This document shows, piece after piece, positions 46,862-59,605 of a stretch of 64,000 nucleotides of DNA. This stretch comes from Sipunculus nudus. Its lineage: Eukaryota > Annelida > Sipuncula > Golfingiida > Sipunculidae. The DNA is taken from assembly GCA_026874595.1 (NCBI GenBank), contig CM049312.1, positions 70,648,929 to 70,712,928 of the forward strand. The letters run 5' to 3'. The notes under the pieces were generated by a model that saw nothing but the letters and a program-made list of their open reading frames with translations, was not told where the DNA came from and did not search any database. The translations under genes were made by a program, and so were the position numbers. The stretch's first letter is position 1. The number at the start of each line of letters is the position of its first letter.

Positions 46862-47804
46862 CTCTTTCGTTTTGCCAGCTTTTCTCTCAATTGCAAATAC
46901 GTGTTATAATACCACATCATACAACATGCAGATTAAGAAAGACTTTGTGAATGAAATCATAGCCGCAATTATTTTAAGGAGACATCTCATTTTGCGGCCC
47001 ATGACCAAAACATACGACCAATAAAATACTGCGTGTCGAAATCGTCTGATGTGAACAGGGAGGAAATATAAGGCAACATGTTCATGTTTGATCGGTGGCA
47101 AAAGGTATGCGTGTTTGTTAGTCTTAAAACTGACGCTGCAATTTTTAAAAATGAAAATCTGTCATTTCAATAAGGCCATGTGTAGTTTGATTTTCTAAAG
47201 TAAATAATATCTGGATAGTTTGAAGAAAAAAAGAAGCTAGATGCGATTCCCCATTGCATGCACAGAACGGCACCAAGATGCTGAAGATACCACTTCTGAA
47301 TGACAAATGCATAATACATGCTTGATTTTTCAAGATATCAATGAATCGCTTTTCATGCTGATTTCCAATATTTTGCTTTCGGTATGGCTTATTTGAACTA
47401 CATTAAAAGAAAATTACAAAGCCGTCTAATACCGTGTTTTATTCATTCGAGCCATTACGACCCTGATAAACCTTCCAATACAATGATTGGGCGAAAAGAA
47501 TTAAAATGAGTCTTTTACCAGAGAAATACGAGCAAACATATCCTTTTCTATTCAAAAAGTCATCAATTTAAAAAAAAATGCGAAAACCCCCTGTTTATTT
47601 GTGCCTTGTAACTTCACCGGTGCACGAGTAGTGTCTGCGACTGTTGAGAATACCGAAAATGGAATGACTACAGAAGAAAGTATCCTCATAGGGCGAAGAT
47701 GTTAAAAATGAATAAAAGATACCGATCAGCTCTTAACATGTGCGCAGAAAAATAGGAAAGCTTATGAAATTCATTTTCCTTATCGCAATGAAAATGTAAC
47801 AAAA

Positions 47805-47886
47805 CGCAGTCGGCAGGATTCGAACCTGCGCGGGCAGAGCCCAATAGATTTCTAGTCTATCGCCTTAACCACTCGGCCACGACTGC
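47805..47886 (-). tRNA. tRNA-Ser-AGA: tRNA-Ser(AGA) copy 15, consensus
   Basis: Consensus; partner TGA at 48114. Confidence 0.97.
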
Positions 47887-48113
47887 TGCTTAGCACGTCA
47901 TCACACATCTGGTCTTTTATCTGGTCGCATGGAAGGATTGTGTAACCCATCACGAGTATGCAGCGTTGCACCGTGATAGAACGTAGCTGACTTGTTCAGA
48001 AACGAAAGGAACCCGATTGGGTTCTTACAATCTCAATAATCAGAACATGCGTGCGTGCTCATCGACATTCATAATGATGTCTATAATTTTCACACAGGGC
48101 GCCTATTCTGTAA

Positions 48114-48195
48114 GCAGTCTTGGCCGAGTGGTTAAGGCGTTGGACTTGAAATCCAATGTGCTCTGCACGCGCAGGTTCGAATCCTGCAGGCTGCG
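48114..48195 (+). tRNA. tRNA-Ser-TGA: tRNA-Ser(TGA) copy 17, consensus
   Basis: Consensus; 1334 bp after copy 16. Confidence 0.97.
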
Positions 48196-49138
48196 CTCTT
48201 TCGTTTTGCCAGCTTTTCTCTCAATTGCAAATACGTGTTATAATACCACATCATACAACATGCAGATTAAGAAAGACTTTGTGAATGAAATCATAGCCGC
48301 AATTATTTTAAGGAGACATCTCATTTTGCGGCCCATGACCAAAACATACGACCAATAAAATACTGCGTGTCGAAATCGTCTGATGTGAACAGGGAGGAAA
48401 TATAAGGCAACATGTTCATGTTTGATTGGTGGCAAAAGGTATGCGTGTTTGTTAGTCTTAAAACTGACGCTGCAATTTTTAAAAATGAAAATCTGTCATT
48501 TCAATAAGGCCATGTGTAGTTGGATTTTCTAAAGTAAATAATATCTGGATAGTTTGAAGAAAAAAAGAAGCTAGATGCGATTCCCCATTGCATGCACAGA
48601 ACGGCACCAAGATGCTGAAGATACCACTTCTGAATGACAAATGCATAATACATGCTTGATTTTTCAAGATATCAATGAATCGCTTTTCATGCTGATTTCC
48701 AATATTTTGCTTTCGGTATGGCTTATTTTAACTACATTAAAAGAAAATTACAAAGCCGTCTAATACCGTGTTTTATTCATTCGAGCCATTACGACCCTGA
48801 TAAACCTTCCAATACAATGATTGGGCGAAAAGAATTAAAATGAGTCTTTTACCAGAGAAATACGAGCAAACATATCCTTTTCTATTTAAAAAGTCATCAA
48901 TTTAAAAAAAAATGCGAAAACCCCCTGTTTATTTGTGCCTTGTAACTTCACCGGTGCACGAGTAGTGTCTGCGACTGTTGAGAATACCGAAAATGGAATG
49001 ACTACAGAAGAAAGTATCCTCATAGGGCGAAGATGTTAAAAATGAATAAAAGATACCGATCAGCTCTTAACATGTGCGCAGAAAAATAGGAAAGCTTATG
49101 AAATTCATTTTCCTTATCGCAATGAAAATGTAACAAAA

Positions 49139-49220
49139 CGCAGTCGGCAGGATTCGAACCTGCGCGGGCAGAGCCCAATAGATTTCTAGTCTATCGCCTT
49201 AACCACTCGGCCACGACTGC
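49139..49220 (-). tRNA. tRNA-Ser-AGA: tRNA-Ser(AGA) copy 16, consensus
   Basis: Consensus; partner TGA at 49448. Confidence 0.97.
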
Positions 49221-49447
49221 TGCTTAGCACGTCATCACACATCTGGTCTTTTATCTGGTCGCATGGAAGGATTGTGTAACCCATCACGAGTATGCAGCGT
49301 TGCACCATGATAGAACGTAGCTGACTTGTTCAGAAACGAAAGGAACCCGATTGGGTTCTTACAATCTCAATAATCAGAACATGCGTGCGTGCTCATCGAC
49401 ATTCATAATGATGTCTATAATTTTCACACAGGGCGCCTATTCTGTAA

Positions 49448-49529
49448 GCAGTCTTGGCCGAGTGGTTAAGGCGTTGGACTTGAAATCCAATGTGCTCTGC
49501 ACGCGCAGGTTCGAATCCTGCAGGCTGCG
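49448..49529 (+). tRNA. tRNA-Ser-TGA: tRNA-Ser(TGA) copy 18, consensus, in a short unit
   Basis: Consensus. Its unit is cut near 50178, where AAAATGAGT runs straight into TGCACCGTGATAG of the next spacer; the AGA gene between is deleted and the unit is 879 bp. Confidence 0.97.
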
Positions 49530-50326
49530 CTCTTTCGTTTTGCCAGCTTTTCTCTCAATTGCAAATACGTGTTATAATACCACATCATACAACATGCAAA
49601 TTAAGAAAGCCTTTGTGAATGAAATCATAGCCGCAATTATTTTAAGGAGACATCTCATTTTGCGGCCCATGACCAAAACATACGACCAATAAAATACTGC
49701 GTGTCGAAATCGTCTGATGTGAACAGGGAGGAAATATAAGGCAACATGTTCATGTTTGATTGGTGGCAAAAGGTATGCGTGTTTGTTAGTCTTAAAACTG
49801 ACGCTGCAAATTTTAAAAATCAAAATCTGCCATTTCAATAAGGCCATGTGTAGTTGGATTTTCTAAAGTAAATAATATCTGGATAGTTTGCAGAAAAAAA
49901 GAAGCTAGATGCGATTCCCCATTGCATGCATAGAACGGCACCAAGATGCTGAAGATACCACTTCTGAATGACAAATGCATAATACATGCTTGATTTTTCA
50001 AGATATCAATGAATCGCTTTTCATGCTGATTTCCAATATTTTGCTTTCGGTATGGCTTATTTTAACTACATTAAAAGAAAATTACAAAGCCGTCTAATAC
50101 CGTGTTTTATTCATTCGAGCCGTTACGACCCTGATAAACCTTCCAATACAATGATTGGGCGAAAAGAATTAAAATGAGTTGCACCGTGATAGAACGTAGC
50201 TGACTTGTTCAGAAACGAAAGGAACCCGATTGGGTTCTTAAAATCTCAATAATCAGAACATGCGTGCGTGCTCATCGACATTCTTAATGATGTCTATAAT
50301 TTTCACACAGGGCGCCTATTCTGTAA

Positions 50327-50408
50327 GCAGTCTTGGCCGAGTGGTTAAGGCGTTGGACTTGAAATCCAATGTGCTCTGCACGCGCAGGTTCGAATCCTGC
50401 AGGCTGCG
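50327..50408 (+). tRNA. tRNA-Ser-TGA: tRNA-Ser(TGA) copy 19, consensus, no AGA partner
   Basis: Consensus; only the right two thirds of the divergent spacer remain. Confidence 0.97.
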
Positions 50409-51350
50409 CTCTTTCGTTTTGCCAGCTTTTCTCTCAATTGCAAATACGTGTTATAATACCACATCATACAACATGCAAATTAAGAAAGCCTTTGTGAATG
50501 AAATCATAGCCGCAATTATTTTAAGGAGACATCTCATTTTGCGGCCCATGACCAAAACATACGACCAATAAAATACTGCGTGTCGAAATCGTCTGATGTG
50601 AACAGGGAGGAAATATAAGGCAACATGTTCATGTTTGATTGGTGGCAAAAGGTTTGCGTGTTTGTTAGTCTTAAAACTGACGCTGCAAATTTTAAAAATC
50701 AAAATCTGTCATTTCAATAAGGCCTTGTGTAGTTGGATTTTCTAAAGTAAATAATATCTGGATAGTTTGAAGAAAAAAAGAAGCTAGATGCGATTCCCCA
50801 TTGCATGCATAGAACGGCACCAAGATGCTGAAGATACCACTTCTGAATGACAAATGCATAATACATGCTTGATTTTTCAAGATATCAATGAATCGCTTTT
50901 CATGCTGATTTCCAATATTTTGCTTTCGGTATGGCTTATTTTAACTACATTAAAAGAAAATTACAAAGCCGTCTAATACCGTGTTTTATTCATTCGAGCC
51001 ATTACGACCCTGATAAACCTTCCAATACAATGATTGGGCGAAAAGAATTAAAATGAGTCTTTTACCAGAGAAATACGAGCAAACATATCCTTTTCTATTC
51101 AAAAAGTCATCAATTTTAAAAAAATGCGAAAACCCTCTGTTTATTTGTGCCTTGTAACTTCACCGCTGCACGAGTAGTGTCTGCGACTGTTGAGAATACC
51201 GAAAATGGAATGACTACAGAAGAAAGTATCCTCATAGGGCGAAGATGTTAAAAATGAATAATAGATACCGATCAGCTCTTAACATGTGCGCAGAAAAATA
51301 GGAATGCTTATGAAATTCATTTTCCTTATCGCAATGAAAATGTAACAAAA

Positions 51351-51432
51351 CGCAGTCGGCAGGATTCGAACCTGCGCGGGCAGAGCCCAATAGATTTCTA
51401 GTCTATCGCCTTTACCACTCGGCCACGACTGC
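51351..51432 (-). tRNA. tRNA-Ser-AGA: tRNA-Ser(AGA) copy 17, one D-loop change
   Basis: Plus strand CCTTTACCAC in place of CCTTAACCAC, a T to A change in the D loop on the coding strand. All stems are intact. Confidence 0.93.
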
Positions 51433-51659
51433 TGCTTAGCACGTCAACACACATCTGGTCTTCTATCTGGTCGCATGGAAGGATTGTGTAACCCATCACG
51501 AGTATGCAGCGCTGCACCGTGATAGAACGTAGCTGACTTGTTCAGAAACGAAAGGAACCCGATTGGGTTCTTACAATCTCAATAATCAGAAAATGCGTGC
51601 GTGCTCATCGACATTCATAATGATGTCTATAATTTTCACACGGGGCGCCTATTCTGTAA

Positions 51660-51741
51660 GCAGTCTTGGCCGAGTGGTTAAGGCGTTGGACTTGAAATCC
51701 AATGTGCTCTGCACGCGCAGGTTCGAATCCTGCAGGCTGCG
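51660..51741 (+). tRNA. tRNA-Ser-TGA: tRNA-Ser(TGA) copy 20, consensus
   Basis: Consensus; its downstream unit is interrupted by A3 at 52108. Confidence 0.97.
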
Positions 51742-52107
51742 CTCTTTTGTTTTGCCAGCTTTTCTCTCAATTGCAAATACGTGTTATAATACCACATCAT
51801 ACAACATGCAAATTAAGAAAGCCTTTGTGAATGAAATCATGGCCGCAATTATTTTAAGGAGACATCTCATTTTGCGGCCCATGACCAAAACATACGACCA
51901 ATAAAATACTGCGTGTCGAAATCGTCTGTTGTGAACAGGGAGGAAATATAAGGCAACATGTTCATGTTTGATTGGTGGCAAAAGGTATGCGTGTTTGTTA
52001 GTCTTAAAACTGACGCTGCAATTTTTAAAAATCAAAATCTGTCATTTCAATAAGGCCATGTGTAGTTGGATTTTCTAAAGTAAATAATATCTGGATAGTT
52101 TGAAGAA

Positions 52108-54552
52108 CAAGTGAACCATGGGTCATGACGCTCAGCTGCCAAGCATGACCTGTGACATCATGGACTGAGATTCACAACTTCCAGTCAAATTTAAAAGAAC
52201 CAATTTGCCAATTTGTTGAAAATTTTCTATGACAACAGAAATATATATCACCTATGTCTGGTTAAAACACTGTGAATTGATGGTCTGAGGAAAATGCATG
52301 ATAGTTAAGCTATCAGGAACTAGTCAACAGCTTGCTTGAAACCTGTCAGTCTCAAAAGGAACACCACAAAGGGCAAATATAAGATCAAAATATATAGCAA
52401 AAATCAAGGAAATACATGCAAGAATTATTGAGAAACAGGTGTTTCTGTATGAATGTTTATTCAATACAAGCCAACTGTACTGCACTTTTATAAATGATGG
52501 TAATATTTATTCAGAAATATTTGACCCAATCATTTACAAGATTACATTTAAATATACATCCAACTGCATTCACTTTAACTGTTCTTGAGATAATATGATC
52601 AAAAGGAATTAAAGGATGTTTGCCTGGTGGCCATATTGGACTTCTGACAAGTCTGAAATCAGACAAAAACATTCTCTAAATCGGACCAAACATTAAAGAA
52701 AAATTACTGAAACTGCACTGAAGAAAGAATTTCTAAGGTGGCTAACTGGCAGACATAATGGATTTCTGACAAGTATGACATTTGATATCCCACATTCTCC
52801 AATAAGAGACCAAACTTGGGGCAAATTATCCAGTAAAAATTGCCCAAAATAATTCAAAAGGCATGTCCAGGCCCTCATATCAGATTTATAGATATGCAAT
52901 TGTAAAAAATGTAAGTCCAGTATTTTTTATTATCACTCTGCTTTTCAATGGGGTCAGCAGGGTAGGTAAACTGCCAAACCCGAAAGAAAAGAAATGCAGA
53001 AAGCATGACTAAGAGCCTTGAAATAAATCAAAAAGCCATCCTAAATCAAGTTACACATCCACATATTATGAGAACAAACACTTGCTTTTATATGTGGTGA
53101 TATATATTAAAATATTCAGATATCTAGGAAACTAAGTTTATTGCTAGGATTCCATAAAATAAACTGCAAAATGTTCCCATCATCTTATAAATCAGTAGCT
53201 AAACCTTAATACTATACTCTCATAGTCTTAATGCCTGTCTGAAGCATTCTGACAACAGTGTTTTTGTTATGAAGTAACAGGTACTTATCACTGAGCCTTA
53301 TCACTTAATAGGCTGATACAAAAGGGAGTCATATGTCACCAGTGTCACTCACAATTACAGCCACACAGGGACATGTACCAGCTGGAGTGGGATGGTTATA
53401 TATACAAGAAAAATAGAGAGGGTCTATAAAATAAGTAATTGTGAACATCCCTGACCTATGACCTTGGCCTTTTGCCCATATATCAACTGGATTCTTTCTA
53501 AATGATGGGTAACTATTAACCACTTAGATCTGATGTAATTACTTGGCAACCAATGGGTGAATAACTTTGACCTGCAACCTTTAACCTGCTGACCAGCTGA
53601 CCCCAAAATCAATAAGTTATTTATTCAAGCAAAAAGACCCATAAATATGAAGTTTGAGTGAAACTGAGTGATGCATAGATGTGGCATATGTGAAAGACTG
53701 AAGGTTTGGGTTGAACAGTTACACTTGAAATATGCTCACAAGCATTTAGAACAATTAAATATTGTGACCTTGACCTTTGACTTTTTGACCTCATCATCAA
53801 TAGGCTTCTTCCCTTATTGGTAGGTAAGCCATATATGACAGATGGAAGGTACAGATTGAAAAGTTTGCCTGAAAATGACTCCACGCAAGAAGTGGGTGCT
53901 GTGAACGCGACCTTTGTCCTCAAAATCAACAGGTCTTTTCCCCTGTTGGCAGAGAAGCGATATCAGTGCTGGAAGGTTTGGAATGAAAAGTCAAGCTTGA
54001 AATGTGTCCACAACCTTTTCAAAGAAGTGGATCCTGTGACCCTGACCTTTGACCTTGTTACCTCAAAATCTATAGGATTCTTTTCCAACTTAGTAGGTTA
54101 GCTATATGTGAAAGATCAAAGAATTGGGATGAAAGGGTTGGCTTAAAATGCATCCACAGGCTTTTCAAAGAAGAGGCTCCTGTGACCTTGACCTTTGACC
54201 TTTTGACCTAAAAAAAATTATGGTTCTTCCCCTGTTGGTAGGTGAGCTGTATGTGAAAGATGGAAGGTTTTGGATGAAAATTTTGTCTCAAAGAGTTATT
54301 TCTGGGGGGTGCAAACACACCCCATAACTTCGAGAATATAGGTCGCAGTGACCTAATTTCAGCTTTGCAAGGAGATCTTTTTATAACCTCTTAGACTGCA
54401 TAGGGTTCATGGCCCTAGCCCCTACGGTTACGATTTGTGCCCTGCTAACGGACGGACGGCCGGCCGGATGGCCGGCCGGACGGACAGACGGAAGGACGAC
54501 GGACAAAGACCCATCGCTATAGCCCAGCATGACTGAAAGTCAGCTAAGCTAA
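52108..54552. mobile_element. Family A element A3, inserted in the tRNA array
   Basis: Starts CAAGTGAACC and ends CAGCTAAGCTAA; 2445 bp, without element B. Relative to an intact unit about 470 bp of array sequence is missing around it (TTTGAAGAA on the left, ATGAATAATAG on the right), so insertion was accompanied or followed by a deletion. No tRNA gene was removed. Confidence 0.65.
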
Positions 54553-54655
54553 AAATAAATGAATAATAGATACCGATCAGCTCTTAACAAGTGCGCAGAA
54601 AAATAGGAATGCTTATGAAATTCATTTTCCTTATCGCAATGAAAATGTAACAAAA

Positions 54656-54737
54656 CGCAGTCGGCAGGATTCGAACCTGCGCGGGCAGAGCCCAATAGAT
54701 TTCTAGTCTATCGCCTTAACCACTCGGCCACGACTGC
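54656..54737 (-). tRNA. tRNA-Ser-AGA: tRNA-Ser(AGA) copy 18, consensus
   Basis: Consensus; first gene after A3, partner TGA at 54965. Confidence 0.97.
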
Positions 54738-54964
54738 TGCTTAGCACGTCAACACACATCTGGTCTTTTATCTGGTCGCATGGAAGGATTGTGTAACCCA
54801 TCACGAGTATGCAGCGTTGCACCGTGATAGAACGTAGCTGACTTGTTCAGAAACGAAAGGAACCCGATTGGGTTCTTAAAATCTCAATAATCAGAACATG
54901 CGTGCGTGCTCATCGACATTCTTAATGATGTCTATAATTTTCACACAGGGCGCCTATTCTGTAA

Positions 54965-55046
54965 GCAGTCTTGGCCGAGTGGTTAAGGCGTTGGACTTGA
55001 AATCCAATGTGCTCTGCACGCGCAGGTTCGAATCCTGCAGGCTGCG
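54965..55046 (+). tRNA. tRNA-Ser-TGA: tRNA-Ser(TGA) copy 21, consensus
   Basis: Consensus; last fully consensus TGA gene on the right side. Confidence 0.97.
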
Positions 55047-55988
55047 CTCTTTCGTTTTGCCAGCTTTTCTCTCAATTGCAAATACGTGTTATAATACCAC
55101 ATCATACAACATGCAAATTAAGAAAGCCTTTGTGAATGAAATCATAGCCGCAATTATTTTAAGGAGACATCTCATTTTGCGGCCCATGACCAAAACATAC
55201 GACCAATAAAATACTGCGTGTCGAAATCGTCTGATGTGAACAGGGAGGAAATATAAGGCAACATGTTCATGTTTGATTGGTGGCAAAAGGTATGCGTGTT
55301 TGTTAGTCTTAAAACTGACGCTGCAATTTTTAAAAATGAAAATCTGTCATTTCAATAAGGCCATGTGTAGTTAGATTTTCTAAAGTAAATAATATCTGGA
55401 TAGTTTAAAGAAAAAAAGAAGCTAGATGCGATTCCCCATTGCATGCATAGAACGGCACCAAGATGCTGAAGATACCACTTCTGAATGACAAATGCATAAT
55501 ACATGCTTGATTTTTCAAGATATCAATGAATCGCTTTTCATGCTGATTTCCAATATTTTGCCTTCGGTATGGCTTATTTTAACTACATTAACAGAAAATT
55601 ACAAAGCCGTCTAATACCGTGTTTTATTCATTCGAGCAATTACGACCCTGATAAACCTTCCAATACAATGATTGGGCGAAAAGAATTAAAATGAGTCTTT
55701 TACCAGAGAAATACGAGCAAACATATCCTTTTCTATTTAAAAAGTCATCAATTTTAAAAAAATGCGAAAACCCTCTGTTTATTTGTGCCTTGTAACTTCA
55801 CCGGTGCACGAGTAGTGTCTGCGACTGTTGAGAATACCGAAAATGGAATGACTACAGAAGAAAGTATCCTCATAGGGCGAAGATGTTAAAAATGAATAAT
55901 AGATACCGATCAGCTCTTAACATGTGCGCAGAAAAATAGGAATGCTTATGAAATTCATTTTCCTTATCGCAATGAAAATGTAACAAAA

Positions 55989-56070
55989 CGCAGTCGGCAG
56001 GATTCGAACCTGCGCGGGCAGAGCCCAATAGATTTCTAGTCTATCGCCTTAACCACTCGGCCACGACTGC
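55989..56070 (-). tRNA. tRNA-Ser-AGA: tRNA-Ser(AGA) copy 19, consensus
   Basis: Consensus; its divergent partner at 56298 is only half a gene. Confidence 0.97.
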
Positions 56071-56297
56071 TGCTTAGCACGTCAACACACATCTGGTCTT
56101 CTATCTGGTCGCATGGAAGGATTGTGTAATCCATCACGAGTATGCAGCGTTGCACCGTGATAGAACGTAGCTGACTTGTTCAGAAACGAAAGGAACCCGA
56201 TTGGGTTCTAACAATCTCAATAATCAGAAAATGCGTGCGTGCTGATCGACATTCATAATGATGTCTATAATTTTCACACAGGGCGCCTTTCCTGTAA

Positions 56298-56347
56298 GCA
56301 GTCTTGGCCGAGTGGTTAAGGCGTTGGACTTGAAATCCAATGTGCTC
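56298..56347 (+). pseudogene. tRNA-Ser(TGA) copy 22, 5' half only
   Basis: Consensus through the anticodon arm to TGTGCTC, then fused to the 5' end of an AGA gene in opposite orientation (CACTCGGCCACGACTGC). Confidence 0.9.
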
Positions 56348-56364
56348 CACTCGGCCACGACTGC
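56348..56364 (-). pseudogene. tRNA-Ser(AGA) fragment, first 17 nt
   Basis: Only the acceptor 5' strand and part of the D arm remain, joined to the half TGA gene. The spacer to its right is complete. Confidence 0.85.
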
Positions 56365-56591
56365 TGCTTAGCACGTCAACACACATCTGGTCTTCTATCT
56401 GGTCGCATGGAAGGATTGTGTAATCCGTCACGAGTATGCAGCGTTGCACCGTGATAGAACGTAGCTGACTTGTTCAGAAACGAAAGGAACCCGATTGGGT
56501 TCTTACAATCTCAATAATCAGAAAATGCGTGCGTGCTCATCGACATTCATAATGATGTCTATAATTTTCACACAGGGCGCCTAATCTGTAA

Positions 56592-56673
56592 GCAGTCTTG
56601 GCCGTGTGGTTAAGGCGTTGGACTTGAAATCCAACGTGCTCTGCACGCGCAGGTTCGAATCCTGCAGGCTGCG
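56592..56673 (+). tRNA. tRNA-Ser-TGA: tRNA-Ser(TGA) copy 23, two substitutions
   Basis: A to T at the conserved D-loop start (GCCGTGTGG), which normally pairs with T8, and T to C after the anticodon stem. Stems are kept; activity is uncertain. Its unit is cut at about 56766. Confidence 0.75.
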
Positions 56674-56929
56674 CTTTTTCGTTTTGCCAGCTTTTCTCTC
56701 AATTGCAAATACGTGTTATAATACCACATCATACAACATGCAATTTAAGAAAGCCTTTGTGAAACCTTTCGGTATGGCTTATTTTAACTACATTAAAAGA
56801 AAATTACAAAGCCGTCTAATACCATGTTTTATTCATTCCTAAAAAATCTCAATAATCAGAAAATGCGTGCGGGTTCATCGACATTCATAATGATGTCAAT
56901 AATTTTCACACGGGGCGCCTATTCTGTAA

Positions 56930-57011
56930 GCAGTCTTGGCTGAGTGGTTAAGGCGTTGGACTTGAAATCCAATGTGCTCTGCACGCGCAGGTTCGAAACC
57001 TGCAGGCTGCG
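56930..57011 (+). tRNA. tRNA-Ser-TGA: tRNA-Ser(TGA) copy 24, two mild substitutions
   Basis: GGCTGAG in the D stem gives a G-T wobble, and TTCGAAACC changes one T-loop base. All stems can form. No AGA partner. Confidence 0.82.
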
Positions 57012-57950
57012 CTCTTTCGTTTTGCCAGCTTTTCTCTCAATTGCAAATACGTGTTATAATACCACATCATACAACATGCGAATTAAGAAAGCCTTTGTGA
57101 ATGAAATCATAGTCGCAATTATTTTAAGGAGACATCTCATTTTGCGGCCCATGGCCAAAACATACCACCAATAAAATACTGCGGGTCGAAATCGTCTGAT
57201 GTGAACAGGGAGGAAATATAGGGCAACATGTTCAATTTTGATTGGTGGCAAAAGGTATGCGTGTTTGTGAGTCTTAAAACTGACGCTGCAAATTTTAAAA
57301 ATCAAAATCTGTCATTTCAATCAGGCCATGTGTAGTTGAAATTTCTTAAGTAAATAATATCTGGATAGTTTGAAGAAAAAAAGAAGCTAGATGCGATTCC
57401 CCATTGCATGCATAGAACGGCACCAAGATGCTGAAGATACCACTCCTGAATGGCAAATGCATAATACATGCTTGATTTTTCAAGATATTAATGAATCGCT
57501 TTTCATGCTGATTTCCATATTTTGCTTTCGGTATGGCTTATTTTAACTACATTAAAAGAAAATTACAAAAGCCGTCTAATACCGTGTTTCATTCAATTGA
57601 GCCATTACGACCCTGATAAATCTTCCAAGACAATGATTGGGCGAAAAGAATTAAAATGAGTCTTTTACCAGAGAAATACGTGCAAACATATCCTTTTGTA
57701 TCTAAAAAGTCATCAATTTAAAAAAAATGCGAAAACCCTCTGTTTATTTGTGCCTTGTAACTTCACCGGTGCACGAGTAGTGTCTGCGACTGTTGAGAAT
57801 ACCGAAAATGGAATGACTACAGAAGAAAGTATCCTCAAAGGGTGAAGATGTTAAAAATGAATAATAGATACCGATCAGCTCTTAACATGTGCGCAGAAAA
57901 ATAGGAATGCTTATGAAATTCATTTTCCTTATTGCAATGAAAATGTAACA

Positions 57951-59602
57951 CAAGTGACCCATGGGTCATGACGCTCAGCTGCCAAGCATGACCTGCGACA
58001 TCATGGGCTGCAATTCACAACTTCTAGTAAAATTGCAGAACCTATATGCCAATTTTGTTTAAACTTTCTACATTGCCATAAATTCTTATCATATATGTCT
58101 GGTTAAAACATAGTGAATGATGGTCTGAGGCAAAATGTATGGTTGTTGAGATATCAGGAACTAATCCCACAGCTTGCTCGATACCTGTCAGTCTCAAAAG
58201 GAATACCACACAGGCCACATATAAGATCAACATATAGCAAAAGATCAAGGAAATCCATGCAAGAATTATTGTGAAACGGGTGCTTCCATATTAATTTTTA
58301 TTCAATACAAGCCAACTGTACTGAGCTTTCATAAATGATGGTCATATTTATTAAGAAATCTTTGACCCAATGCAAGATTACATTAATATACATCCCACTG
58401 CATCCACTTTAATAGTTCTTGAGATAATATGCTCTAAAGGAATTTAAAGATGGCGTCCTGGTGGCCATATTGAATTTCTGACAGGTCGGAAATTGAACAA
58501 CAAACATCCTCTAAATCACAGAAACTTTGCCTTTTGCCCACATATCAATTGGATTCTTTCTAAATGATGGTAACTACTAACCACTTACATCTGGCCGAGT
58601 GTAATTACTTGGCAACCAATGAGTGAATAACTTAGACCTGCAACCTTTAACCTCCTGACCAGCTGATCTCAAAATTAATTAGTTATTTCTTCACGCAAAA
58701 AGACCCATAAATATGAAGTCTGAATCAAATTCAGTGATGCATAGATGTGGCATATGTGAGAGACTGAAGGTTTGGGTTGAACAGTTTCACTTGAAATATG
58801 TTCAGAAGCATTTAGAACAATATTGTGACCTTGACCTTTGACCTTTTGAACTCAACATCAATAGGCTTCTTCTCCTATTGGTAGGGAAGCCATATATGAC
58901 AGATGGAAAGTATAGATTGAAAAGTTTGCTGAAAATGACTCCACGCAAGAAGAGGGTGTTGTGAACTTGACCTTTGACCTCAAAATCAACAGGTCTTTTC
59001 CCCTGTTGGCAGAGAAGCGATGTCAGTGCTGAAAGTTTGGAATGAAAGGTCTAGCTTGAAATGTGTCCACAACCTTTTCAAAGAAGTGGAGCCTTGAGAC
59101 CTCAACATCTATAGGATTCTTCTCCCTCTTAGTAGGTGAGCTATATGTGAAAGATCAAAGAATTGGGATGAAAGGTTTGGCTTAAAATGCATCCCTAGGC
59201 TTTTCAAAGAAGTTGGTTCTGTGACCTTGACCTATGACCTTGTGACCTCAAAATAATTATGGTTCTTCCACTGTTGGTAGGTGAGCTGTATGTGAAAGAT
59301 GGAAATTTTGGCCAAAAAGAATTATTTCTGGGGGGTGCAAACACACCCTATAACTTCGAGAATATAGGTCGCAGTGACCTAATTTCAGGTTTGCACGGAG
59401 ATCTTTTTAGAACCTCTAAGACTGCATAGGGTTCATGGCCCTAGCCCCTATGGTTACGATTTGTGCCCTGCTAACGGACGGACGGACGGCCGGCCGGACG
59501 GCCGGCCGGATGGCCGGCCGGATGGCCGGCCGGACAGACGGAAGGACGCCGGACAAAGGCCCATCACTATAGCCCAGCATGACTGAAAGTCAGCTGAGCT
59601 AA
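57951..59602. mobile_element. Family A element A4, short copy beside a tRNA gene
   Basis: Starts CAAGTGACCC and ends CAGCTGAGCTAA; 1652 bp, about 750 bp shorter than A2 through internal deletion near 58520. The GACGG-type tract is expanded into repeated GGCCGGCCGGA blocks (59481-59536). It sits 3 bp from the 3' end of the AGA gene at 59606; without it the gap to the preceding TGA gene is 942 bp, one base from normal. Confidence 0.68.
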
Positions 59603-59605
59603 AAA

